Shown here: one piece after another, positions 12,001 through 24,000 of the stretch
Numbering within the stretch: the first letter of the stretch is position 1
Layout: every line of letters starts with the position of its first letter
Assembly: GCA_963966185.1 (NCBI GenBank)
Contig: CAWZYM010000380.1
Location: 237,001 to 301,000, forward strand
From: Rhabditoides inermis
Taxonomy: Eukaryota > Nematoda > Chromadorea > Rhabditida > Rhabditidae
Length of the DNA stretch: 64,000 nucleotides
Direction: 5' to 3'
Notes under the pieces: generated by a model
Database searches by the model: none
What the model was told of the DNA's origin: nothing
The model's input: the letters and a program-made list of their open reading frames with translations, nothing else
Position numbers and translations under genes: made by a program

Positions 12001-15000
12001 ACCCGCACATCGCGGAGATGATCGCCGAGAGACTGCTGCAGGACCTGTGGATGAGTGAGCCGCTGATGCTGCCTGAAGACCTGAAGAAGATGCACATCGT
12101 GCAAAGACAGAGGGAGGCACTCGAAATCGAGGGCGAGTGCACGGCGTCGCCGGTTGTGAACGTGACGGCGACGGTGGTGCTGGCTCACGAGTCGGCCGCC
12201 CAGTCACACGACGTGACGATCCGGCGGCCGCGCGTGGCAGACGTGGACGCGGACGTGGCGGAGGGGGGCGGGGAGCGCGCGGAAGAGGTGCGCTGCACGG
12301 TCGAGATGCACAAGCAGCCGCAAACAGAGTCCAGCGAGGTGCTCCTTTCCGAGATCATCTGCGACGAAGACGGTGAGGGTACAATACATACATAATAGTT
12401 GTTCGTTTGATGGAAACATGCGATCATAGTGTTTTAACAGTGCGCAAAATTGCTGAAAACAATACAAAAAATTCTATCGTGTATCTGTATATCACAACAT
12501 GGTGTATAGAATCTTCTATGATACTCTTTCAGAAGCGAGCACGTGCGACGACACGCTCACCTCGCTGTCCATGTCCACGAGCAGCATGGCCTACAACGTA
12601 CCTGATTTCGTTCTGCCCCTCAAGAGGAGCTACGATGTCAAGCAAGGCAGTAGGGCCGTGTTCAAGGTTATTGATGTTCATTGTGCAGATCTTATAATCC
12701 TTCCGATTTCACTTTTTCTCAAACCAACGTCAAACGGTCACATAATATCCGTAATATTCCAACAGTAGACGGTTCATGATTGAGCATATTTGCAGGTGGT
12801 AGTGAAGGGCAACCCTCTGCCCGAACTCACTTGGTACCTCAACGACAACCCGCTGGTCGTCGACGACAACACGACCATTGTGTACGAGGACGGAGTGAGT
12901 GTGATCGACATAGCGTCTGTCGATGCGCACCACTCCGGCACTCTGCGATGCCAGGCAAGCAGCTCGGCGGGAGAGCGCCAAACCGAGACCGACCTGAAGA
13001 TCATCGGAGCCGAACAGGGTGAGTCATGTTTTTTTATTGAGCTGTACTGACGTGGTTTTAGAAAAGTTTCGTTATAAACCGATGTTTGAGAGAAGTCACC
13101 AGCTGCGCAGGACTACGTGCTGCGCGGCGTGGAGCAGCAGTGTGACGTGGAGCACACGCTGCCCCGCGGCCGCCAGCAGGAGCCCACCCTGGAGGTGGAG
13201 CGAGTGTCCGGCTTCCTGCGAGTGGGTGAGGCGGCGAGGCAGAGCCGCTCCTCCTCCATCGCTTCCATCGATTCCGTCGACATCAGCGTCGCGTCCGTGT
13301 CGTCCATCTCGTCGGCGCTCGGATGCCCGCCCGTCTTCATAAAAGGTTGGTGCACAAAAACGAAAAATTAACGAGCATTAAACGATTACAGATGTTTTTC
13401 TCAAAAACGATACGGAAGATAACAATTATTTGTGCAACTGCCATTAAAACCTGTTGTGTCGACAGAATATCGAATAATCCGGATCGCCAGTTGTTGTGTC
13501 GGCACCGAGTGGGGAAGACGCGAGTAGATGCAACGGTTTATTGGAGTAGCCAGAAGGACAATAGTTGGAAGTGAGCACACTGAACTGACTGTCTATAGAG
13601 AGAGCGCCTGAGTTATATAGGGAGATCATAGAAGGTTCTGGAATGATCGGGTGAGGGCGCGCTCAGTGTAGAGTGGGTGGAGTCTACTGGCTAAGGAAGT
13701 GCTGGATGAGTATGGAAGGTTCTAGAAGAGTGTAGAACTATGTGGATGGCTATCCCAACAAAACCGATAAACCATGTTTTAAAGGAAGCGGATAAACCAT
13801 GTTTTAAAGGAAGCGGCCTGTGCCTGTGACAAAACGCTCCCGCTGTCACAAAAACAGCGCGATTCAGCTAGCGTATTATAAAATTGTCCTTTTAAGCTGT
13901 TTCGAAGGCATTTGCGTATGCATGTAGTTTTCTGTAATGGCAACCCGCAAATAAGCAATAAGAAAGTTTCTTTTTTTTAGAACTGCCGGCGACGATGTTC
14001 ACGCGAGCGAGTGACCCGGTGCAGCTCAAGTGCTCTTTCACCGGCCAGCCGCTTCCGGTCGTCACGTGGGAAAGGGATGGAGCACTCGTCGATGTCAACC
14101 GGTTAGTTTTATTGTTATATACGTGATACGAAAATAGATCAAACAAAAGTTTGAAAACACCATGGTTTATCGAAAAACAACAAAAATAAAGCGTGTAGGT
14201 ACATATCATACCTGAAGTTCACACATATAAAATAAATTACCATATCGTAACAAATACTAACACACATGATTGCAGAGACTACCACATCGTGTCCGAGGAC
14301 GGTATCTCGATTCTGCGCATTGACGCCGCGATGGCGCGCGATGGCGCCGAGTTCACATGCTACGCCGCCAACGCGTTTGGAGTCGCCACCTCAAGATGCA
14401 GGGTCACTGTTGATGGTGAGCAATGAGCTTATACGATACATAATTGTCTCGCAATTTCTCATTATATTCGTTTCCAGATGAGGACACGGGTGCAACTCGT
14501 ATCCAGCTCGAAGTGCACTGTGACCGCGACATCCAGAACACGGAACTGGAAGTGGTGGTGGGAGAGCGCGCGCAGATGGAGGGCACTCCCGTCGAGGCTC
14601 GCTTCATGTCGCCCCAGCCTATGGAACTCTCCGTTCAAGGCGACTACACGGACGAGACGCCCACAGAGTCTAGCGCCGTCGAGCACAAGCCGCGATTCGT
14701 GCAACCGCTCAAGGTATACATTTAAAGGATGACTACGGGCAAAAATTGGTCCCGCCATGAAGTTTCTGCGACGTCTTTCAAATGACAATATCTCTGTTAT
14801 TTCAAAAGATATCAATATGTGTTCAATAGGTTATTGAAAAGATTTTGAGAGTTCCCCGGAACTGCGTTGACCGATTTTTGAAAACTTCATTTTTTAGCGA
14901 GTTATAGCCTTACTCTAATATGAACTAAACCTGTATTTTCGGTAATGACTCATTGTAAACAAATTTTCAGAACTTTTCATCTAGTAGTTTTTTTTATATA

Positions 15001-18000
15001 TTATGTAAGGCATATATTAAAGCAAAAACTATGGCATGAACGAATAATGCCCGGATACATCCTTTAACTAAAAATACTTATACCTTATTGATTGATAAGT
15101 CAATTTTGTATCCGCTCATCAGTTTTCCACAACCTGTCATCGATAACAAGGATGTTTTATCAAGATTCTACAAGTGACCATAACAAATTATAATATATGA
15201 ATCCGTTTTCAAATAAGTTTTTTTATGATTAGAATATATGACTCCATTTTCAAAAAAGAATTCACCATTCTCATTCCAGGACAAGACTGACATCTCAGGA
15301 CCGTTCGTGCTCAAATGCAATGTTCTTGCCATGCCGCTGGCCGAGGTTATGTGGTTCAGAAAAGGCGAACCGATCAAGGAAGACAAGTATGTCTAGTTAT
15401 ACCCGACTCTGGTAATCAACTGTTTCAGCAACACGCGTCTGGTGTACGAAGACGGTATCTGCGTAATGTACGTGAGTGAGCAGCGGGATGCGGTGTGCAC
15501 GTACTCATGCGTCGCAAGCAACGTGATCGGTGCGGACACAACAAGCTGTGTAGTGGCGAAGGGCGGCGAGATTCTTCACAAGAGCAGTAGCCGCGAGCCA
15601 ATTTTTGTCTCTATCGACGCACGAGATGAGACTCCCTCTGACTCCAGCGTGGCCGAGCACCGACCTCGCTTTGTGCAGCCGCTCAAGGTTCTTTTTAGAA
15701 AAGTAATTAAAATAACAATAACAGTTAGGAACAATGAAATTTTTTTCTCAATATCAATTCACTCTGACTGAGGTGCGTCAAACAGGACTGGAACCCACGC
15801 CACTGCGCCTCATAAAGACTGCTACTTTTTCCGATAACTCAATTCAAGGCGAAAACGGTCGAATCATCGGTCTCCATCATGAACACCTTTTTTTTGGGGG
15901 AAATCGACACGTGTTAGGGAAAAAACTGTTAAATAACAGAGTAACGGATGTGAATTGTGAATTGTTCTGTTATTGTTTATCTCGGTGGGTCAATCAATGT
16001 TCCAGGAACCACTGTATCTTCAATAAACCAGCGTAAATGCTATAAAACGTGAATGTTATTTGAACAGTCGGCCTGATGTTTTTAATGTTTCATATGTATG
16101 TTAAAACGATTATTATAAATTACTATCATTTCAGGATAAGTCGGACGTGGCCGGAGCATTTGTATTGAAGTGCAATGTTCTGGCAATGCCTCCAGCTGAA
16201 GTTTGCTGGTACAAGAACAATATTCTCGTCGTGGAAGACAGGTTTGTGTAATCGCTATAGTTTCGAAAGGAGGAAACTTTTTTTTCATTTAATTTAATAA
16301 AATTGAATCAATGTAATATAATTGAACAGGGTAACGGATTATACCTCTTCTCCTTCTGTTTTCTTCTTTTTTTTTCTTCTCAAGAAAACACCTTTTTTCA
16401 GCAACACTCGTTTGGTGTACGAGGACGGTATCTGTGTGATGTACGTAAGCGAGCAGGCGGAGGCGATGTGCGAGTACACTTGCCTTGCCACCAACCCGCT
16501 CGGAAACGACACAACAACATGTGTGGTGGCCAAGATCGACGACTCGCAGAGACCTTACTTTGTTAGGCAGCTAGAGGATAAGGTAGGTTACAAATACTCG
16601 AAGTTCTCATACCGACAATTTTCAGATCGTCGACGACAGCCCATTCACGCTTAAGTGCATGTGCCTCTCGCATCCCAACGCTGATGTTCAATGGATGCAA
16701 GACAACGTGCTCATTTCCACCAACGATCCGTGAGTTTAAAGTAGTAATCCAACTCCAATATCAATTTTGTAGTCGCCGTCAGATGGTATCAGAGGACGGC
16801 GTCCACATCTTGCTAGTCGATAGCCTTGATACTGCGGTGTCTGTATTCAGTTGCATTGCCAGCAATTCTCGAGGTTGTGCCATCACTGCAGCTACAGTGC
16901 AGAAGCACCCTGGAGAAGATGATCGAACACCACTCGCAAGTCCAGTGTCCAAGCACGATGAACACGATGCTACTGACGATCCCGTTCCGATCGAGCAATT
17001 TGACCAAGTAAGATTTTTTTTATATATCGCGTTTTTTTATTTTTATATCGTGTAATTGTTTCAGGGAGACCTCTCTGACAACAAGTTGTCGCGAAGTTTT
17101 GAACAGAACGATGGCGTTAAAGTGTGCGGAAATATGGAATCCGCGGACTACTCTGCACAGAAGCCGTTTTTCATTAAAAAACTGAAAGACATGGACGTCT
17201 GTGTTGGATCGGCTGTGGTTATCAAGGCAATTGTGATGTCTACACCTCCTGCGAGCATTACCTGGATGATTAACGGACATACAATTGAAAAGAATGACAG
17301 GTAAGATTTCCAGTCCCTTTTATGGGAACGTTTTTCTTTTTTCTTTTATGGGAATGTTTTCAGATGCTACAACGTCATATTCGAAGATGGAATTGCAATT
17401 TTGAAGATTAAAAAAACTGCTGACATCAACTATCACATAACTTGCACTGCTGCAAACACAAAAGGATCTCGAAAATGCACGTGCATTATAGCCACTCACA
17501 AAGAAGAAGATATTACCCCAACACATAGTGAATGCGACACTGCTCAAGAGAAGCCCGTGAATCAGAAGACTGAAGAGACTCCGAATCAGGAGAAGCCAGT
17601 GGAGCAGATGCCTGAGAAGACACCTGTTCAGGAAAAGCCAGAGGAGCAGATATCTGAGAAGACACGTGTTGAAAAGCAGCCTGTGAAGCAAAAATTGGAG
17701 AAGGCATCTGCTCAGGAGAAGCCAGTGAAGCAGAAGTCTGTGAAAACAACTGTTCAAGAGAAGCTTGTGGAGCAAAAGTCTGAGGAGGCACCTGCTCGGG
17801 AAAAGCCCGTGAAGCAGAAGTCTGAGAAGACACCTGTTCAAGAGCAGCCCGTTGAGCAGAATCTTGATGACAAAACCGATGCTTCGAAGAGTTCTTATGA
17901 CCAGTCCTTCGAAGTTGAGCTTGTTTTCACGAAGAACGATTCATCCGCTACTATCGACGTCGAAGTGATTTCCGAGAATATTGAGACCCAGTCACTTGCG

Positions 18001-21000
18001 ACTAAACAACTCGAGAAGAAGTCGGAGAACGTTGTTGAAGAATCAACCGGAACCATCATCGAAGTAGACGTCGCAGCTATTCAAGAGCAGGCCGTGGGAC
18101 AAAAGTCTGAAGAGACACCTGCTCAGGAGATGCCACTGGAGCAGAAGTCTGAAGAGACACCTGTTGAAGAGCAGCCCGTGGAGCAGAAGTCTGAGAAAGT
18201 ACCGATTCCGGAGCTGCCCGTGAAGCAGAAGTCTGAGAAGACACCTGTTCAAGAGCAGCCCGTTGAGCAGAAACCTGATGACAAGATCGATGCTTCAAAG
18301 AGTTCTGATGACCAGTCCTTCGGAGTTGAGCTTGTTTTCACGAAGAACGATTCATCCGCTACCATCGACGTCGAAGTGATTTCCGAGAATATTGAGACCC
18401 AGTCACTTGCGACTAAACAACTCGAGAAGAAGTCGGAGAACGTTGTTGAAGAATCAACCGGAACCATCATCGAAGTAGACGTCGCAGCTATTCAAGAGCA
18501 GGCCGTGGGACAAAAGTCTGAAGAGACACCTGCTCAGGAGATGCCACTGGAGCAGAAGTCTGAAGAGACACCTGTTCAGGAGATGCCCGTTGAGCAGAAA
18601 CCTGATGACAAGACCGATGCTTCGAAGAGTTCTGATGACCAGTACTTCGAAGTTGAGCTTGTTTTCACGAAAAACGATTCATCCGCTACCATCGACGTCG
18701 AAGTGATTTCCGAGAATCTTGACATCCAATCGCTTGCGACTAATCAACTTGAGAAGAAGTCAGAGAACGTTGTTGAAAAATCAACCGGAACCATCATCGA
18801 AGTAGACGTCGCAGCTGTTCAAGAGCAGGCCGCGGGACAAAAGTCTGAAGAGACACCTGTTGAAGAGCAAGTTGAAGAGCAACCCGTGGAGCAGAAATCT
18901 GAGAAGACAACTGTTCAAGAGCAGCCTGTTGAGCAGAAACCTGATGACAGAATCGATGCTTCCAAGAGTTTTGATGACCAGTCCTTCGAAGTTGAGCTTG
19001 TTTTCACGAAGAACGATTCATCCGCTACCATCGACGTCGAAGTGATTTCCGAGAATCTTGAGACCCAATCGCTAGCGACTAAACAACTTGAGAAGAAGTC
19101 GGAGAGCGTTGTTGAAGAATCAACCGGAACCATCATCGAAGTAGACGTCGCAGTTGTTCAGGAGCAGGCCGTGGGACAGACGTCTGAAGAGACACCTGCT
19201 CAGGAAAAGCCACTGAAGCAGAAGTCTGAGGAGACATCTGCTCAGGAGAAGCCCGTGGAGCAGAAATCTGAGGAAGCGCCAATTCCGGAGCTCCCCGTGG
19301 AGCAGAAATCTGAGGAGACAACTGTTCAAAAGCAGGCCGTTGAGCAGAAACCTGATGACAAGATCGATGCGTCAAAGAGTTCTGATGACCAGTCCTTCGA
19401 AGTTGAGCTTGTTTTCACGAAGAACAATTCATCCGCTACCATCGACGTCGAAGTAATTTCTGAGAATCTTGAGACCAAATCGCTAGCGATTAAACAACTT
19501 GAGAAGAAGTCGGAGAGCGTTGTTGAAGAATCAACCGGAACCATCATCGAAGTAGACGTCGCAGCTGTTCAGGAGCAGGCTGTGGGACAAAAGTCTGAAG
19601 AGACACCTGCTCCGGAAATGCCACTGAAGCAGAAGTCTGAGAAGACATCTGCTCAGGAGAAGCCCGTGGAGCAGAAGTCTGAGGAAGCGCCAAATCCGGA
19701 GCTGCCCGTGGAGCAGAAACCCGATGACAAGATCGATGCGTCAAAGAGTTCTGATGACCAGTCCTTCGAAGTTGAGCTTGTTTTCACGAAGAACGATTCA
19801 TCCGCTACCATCGACCTCGAAGTGATTTCCGGGAATCTTGAGACCCAATCGCTAGCGACTAGACAACTTGAGAAGAAGTCGGAGAGCGTTGTTGAAGAAT
19901 CAACCGGAACCATCATCGAAGTAGACGTCGCAGCTGTTCAGGAGCAGGCCGTGGGACAGACGTCTGAAGAGACACCTGCTCAGGAGATGCCACTGGAGCA
20001 GAAGTCTGAGAAGACACCTGCTCAAGAAAAGCTCGTAAAGCAGAAGTCTGAGGAGACACCTGTTCAAGAGCAGCCCGTGGAGCAGAAGTCTGAGGAAGCG
20101 CCAATTCCGGAGCTGCCCGTGGAGCAGAAATCTGAGGAGACAACTGTTCAAGAGCAGCCCGTTGAGCAGAAACCTGATGACAAGATCGATGCTTCAAAGA
20201 GTTCTGATGACCAGTCCTTCGGAGTTGAGCTTGTTTTCACGAAGAACGATTCATCCGCTACCATCGACGTCGAAGTGATTTCCGAGAATCTTGAGACCCA
20301 ATCGCTAGCGACTAAACATATTGAGAAGAAGTCGGAGAGCATTGTTAAAGAATCAACCGGAACCATCATCGAAGTAGACGTCGCAGCTATTCAAGAGCAG
20401 GCCGTGGGACAAAAGTCTGAAGAGACACCTGCTCAGGAGATGCCACTGGAGCAGAAGTCTGAAGAGACACCTGTTCAGGAGATGCCCGTTGAGCAGAAAC
20501 CTGATGACAAGACCGATGCTTCGAAGAGTTCTGATGACCAGTACTTCGAAGTTGAGCTTGTTTTCACGAAGAACGATTCATCCGCTACCATCGACGTCGA
20601 AGTGATTTCCGAGAATCTTGACACCCAATCGCTTGCGACTAATCAACTTGAGAAGAAGTCAGAGAACGTTGTTGAAAAATCAACCGGAACCATCATCGAA
20701 GTAGACGTCGCAGCTGTTCAAGAGCAGGCCGCGGGACAAAAGTCTGAAGAGACACCTGCTCAGGAAAAGCCACTGAAGCAGAAGTCTGAGGAGACATCTG
20801 CTCAGGAGAAGCCCGTGGAGCAGAAATCTGAGGAAGCGCCAATTCCGGAGCTCCCCGTGGAGCAGAAATCTGAGGAGACAACTGTTCAAAAGCAGGCCGT
20901 TGAGCAGAAACCTGATGACAAGATCGATGCGTCAAAGAGTTCTGATGACCAGTCCTTCGGAGTTGAGCTTGTTTTCACGAAGAACGATTCATCCGCTACC

Positions 21001-24000
21001 ATCGACGTCGAAGTGATTTCCGAGAATCTTGAGACCCAATCGCTAGCGACTAAACATATTGAGAAGAAGTCGGAGAGCATTGTTAAAGAATCAACCGGAA
21101 CCATCATCGAAGTAGACGTCGCAGCTGTTCAGGAGCAGGCCGTGGGACAGACGTCTGAAGAGACACCTGCTCAGGAAATGCCACTGAAGCAGAAGTCTGA
21201 GGAGACATCTGCTCAAGAGAAGCCTGTGGAGCAGAAGTCTGAGGAAGCGCCAATTCCGGAGCTGCCCGTGGAGCAGAAATCTGAGGAGACAACTGTTCAA
21301 GAGCAGCCCGTTGAGCAGAAACCTGATGACAAGATCGATGCTTCAAAGAGTTCTGATGACCAGTCCTTCGAAGTTGAGCTTGTTTTCACGAAGAACGATT
21401 CATCCGCTACCATCGACGTCGAAGTGATTTCCGAGAATCTTGAGACCAAATCGCTAGCGACTAAACAACTTGAGAAGAAGTCGGTGAGCGTTGTTGAAGA
21501 ATCAACCAAAACCATCATCGAAGTAGACGTCGCAGCTGTTCAGGAGCAGGCCGCGGGACAAAAGTCTGAAGAGACACCTGTTGAAGAGCAACCCGTGGAG
21601 CAGAAATCTGAGGAGACAACTGTTCAAGAGCAGCCCGTTGAGCAGAAACCTGATGACAAGATCGATGCTTTCAAGAGTTCTGATGACCAGTCCTTCGAAG
21701 TTGAGCTTGTTTTCACGAAGAACGATTCATCCGCTACCATTGACGTCGAAGTGATTTCCGAGAATCTTGAGACCCAATCGCTAGCGACTAAACAACTTGA
21801 GAAGAAGTCGGAGAGCGTTGTTGAAGAATCAACCAAAACGATCATCGAAGTAGACGTCGCAGCAGTTCAGGAGCAGGACGTGGGACAGACGTCTGAAGAG
21901 ACACCTGCTCAGGAAATGCCACTGAAGCAAAAGTCTGAGGAGACACCTGCTCAGGAGAAGCTCGTAAAGCAGAAGTCTGAGGAGACACCTGTTCAAGAGC
22001 AGCCCGTGGAGCAGAAGTCTGAGGAAGCGCCAATTCCGGAGCTGCCCGTGGAGCAGGAATCTGAGGAGACAACTGTTCAAGAGCAGCCCGTTGAGCAGAA
22101 ACCTGATGACAAGATCGATGCTTCAAAGAGTTCTGATGACCAGTCCTTCGAAGTGGAGCTTGTTTTCACGAAGAACGATTCATCCGTTACCATCGACGTC
22201 GAAGTAATTTCCGAGAATCTTGAGACTCAATCGCTAGCGACTAAACAACTTGAGAAGAAGTCGGAGAGCGTTGTTGAAGAATCAACCAAAACCATCATCG
22301 AAGTAGACGTCGCAGCTGTTCAGGAGCAGGCCGTGGGACAGACGTCTGAAGAGACACCTGCTCAGGAAATGTCAATGAAGCAAAAGTCTGAGGAGACATC
22401 TGCTCAGGAGAAGCCCGTGGAGCAGAAGTCTGAGGAAGCGCCAATTACGGAGCTCCCCGTGGAGCAGAAATCTGAGGAGACAACTGTTCAAGAGCAGCCC
22501 GTTGAACAGAAACCTGATGACAAGTACGATGCTTCAAAGAGTTCTGATGACCAGTCCTTTGAAGTTGAGCTTGTTTTCACGAAGAACGATTCATCCGCTA
22601 CCATCGACGTCGAAGTGATTTCCGAAAATCTTGAGACCCAATCGCTAGCGACTAAACAACTTGAGAAGAAGTCGGAGAGCGTTGTTGAAGAATCAACCGG
22701 AACCATCATCGAAGTAGACGTCGCAGCTGTTCAGGAGCAGGCCGCGGGACAAAAGTCTGAAGAGACACCTGTTGAAGAGCAACCCGTGGAGCAGAAATCT
22801 GAGGAGACAACTGTTCAAGAGCAGCCCGTTGAGCAGAAACCTGATGACAAGATCGATGCTTCCAAAAGTTCTGATGACCAGTCCTTCGAAGTTGAGCTTG
22901 TTTTCACGAAGAACGATTCATCCGCTACCATAGACGTCGAAGTGATTTCCGAGAATCTTGAGACCCAATCGCTAGCGACTAAACAACTTGAGAAGAAGTC
23001 GGAGAGCGTTGTTGAAGAATCAACCGGAACCATCATCGAAGTAGACGTCGCAGCTGTTCAGGAGCAGGCCGCGGGACAAAAGTCTGAAGAGACACCTGTT
23101 GAAGAGCAACCCGTGGAGCAGAAATCTGAGGAGACAACTGTTCAAGAGCAGCCCGTTGAGCAGAAACCTGATGACAAGATCGATGCTTCCAAGAGTTCTG
23201 ATGACCAGTCCTTCGAAGTTGAGCTTGTTTTCACGAAGAACGATTCATCCGCTACCATCGACGTCGAAGTGATTTCCGAGAATCTTGAGACCCAATCGCT
23301 AGCGACTAAACAACTTGAGAAGAAGTCGGAGAGCGTTGTTGAAGAATCAACCGGAACCATCATCGAAGTAGACGTCGCAGCTGTTCAGGAGCAGGCCGCG
23401 GGACAAAAGTCTGAAGAGACACCTGTTGAAGAGCAACCTGTGGAGCAGAAATCTGAGGAGACAACTGTTCGAGAGCAGCCCGTTGAGCAGAAACCTGATG
23501 ACAAGATCGATGCTTCAAAGAGTTCTGATGACCAGTCCTTCGAAGTTGAGCTTGTTTTCACGAAGAACGATTCATCCGCTACCATCGACGTCGAAGTGAT
23601 TTCCGAGAACCTTGAGACCAAATCGCTAGCGACTAAACAACTTGAGAAGAAGTCGGAGAGCGTTGTTGAAGAATCAACCAAAACGATCATCGAAGTAGAC
23701 GTCGCAGCAGTTCAGGAGCAGGACGTGGGACAGACGTCTGAAGAGACACCTGCTCAGGAAATGCCACTGATGCAAAAGTCTGAGGAGACACCTGCTCAGG
23801 AGAAGCTCGTAAAGCAGAAGTCTGAGGAGACACCTGTTCAAGAGCAGCCCGTGGAGCAGAAGTCTGAGGAAGCGCCAATTCCGGAGCTGCCCGTGGAGCA
23901 GAAATCTGAGGAGACAACTGTTCAAGAGCAGCCCGTTGAGCAGAAACCTGATGACAAGATCGATGCTTCAAAGAGTTCTGATGACCAGTCCTTCGAAGTG

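Larger units (their letters stand above)
13451..13850 (-). mobile_element. Probable solo LTR (400 bp) with heat-shock promoter, in intron
   Basis: The 400-bp insert is bounded by the same 5 bp, AAAAC, at 13446-13450 and 13851-13855, as expected for a target-site duplication. Read on the minus strand it starts TGTGACAG and ends near GTCGACACAACAG. In that direction it has two heat-shock elements (13715-13727, 13631-13643), a TATATAA at 13619-13613 and AATAAA at 13542-13537, the order of an LTR promoter and poly(A) site. A TGGCGATCC stretch (minus strand, about 13489-13481) resembles a primer-binding site, so the true LTR may end near 13492 with part of the leader retained. No element coding sequence remains. 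Confidence 0.55.
13346..13980 (+). other. 635-bp intron hosting the LTR-like insert
   Basis: It runs from GTTGGT to a T-rich acceptor ending TTTTTTAG and joins PPVFIK to ELPATMF of Ig7. Apart from the 400-bp insert and its target duplication it is plain AT-rich sequence. Confidence 0.75.

Noticed and set aside
15760..15820. tRNA gene or tRNA-derived SINE on the minus strand
   Set aside because: A-box-like and B-box-like words occur, but only about 14 bases apart, and no acceptor or T-stem pairing could be made.
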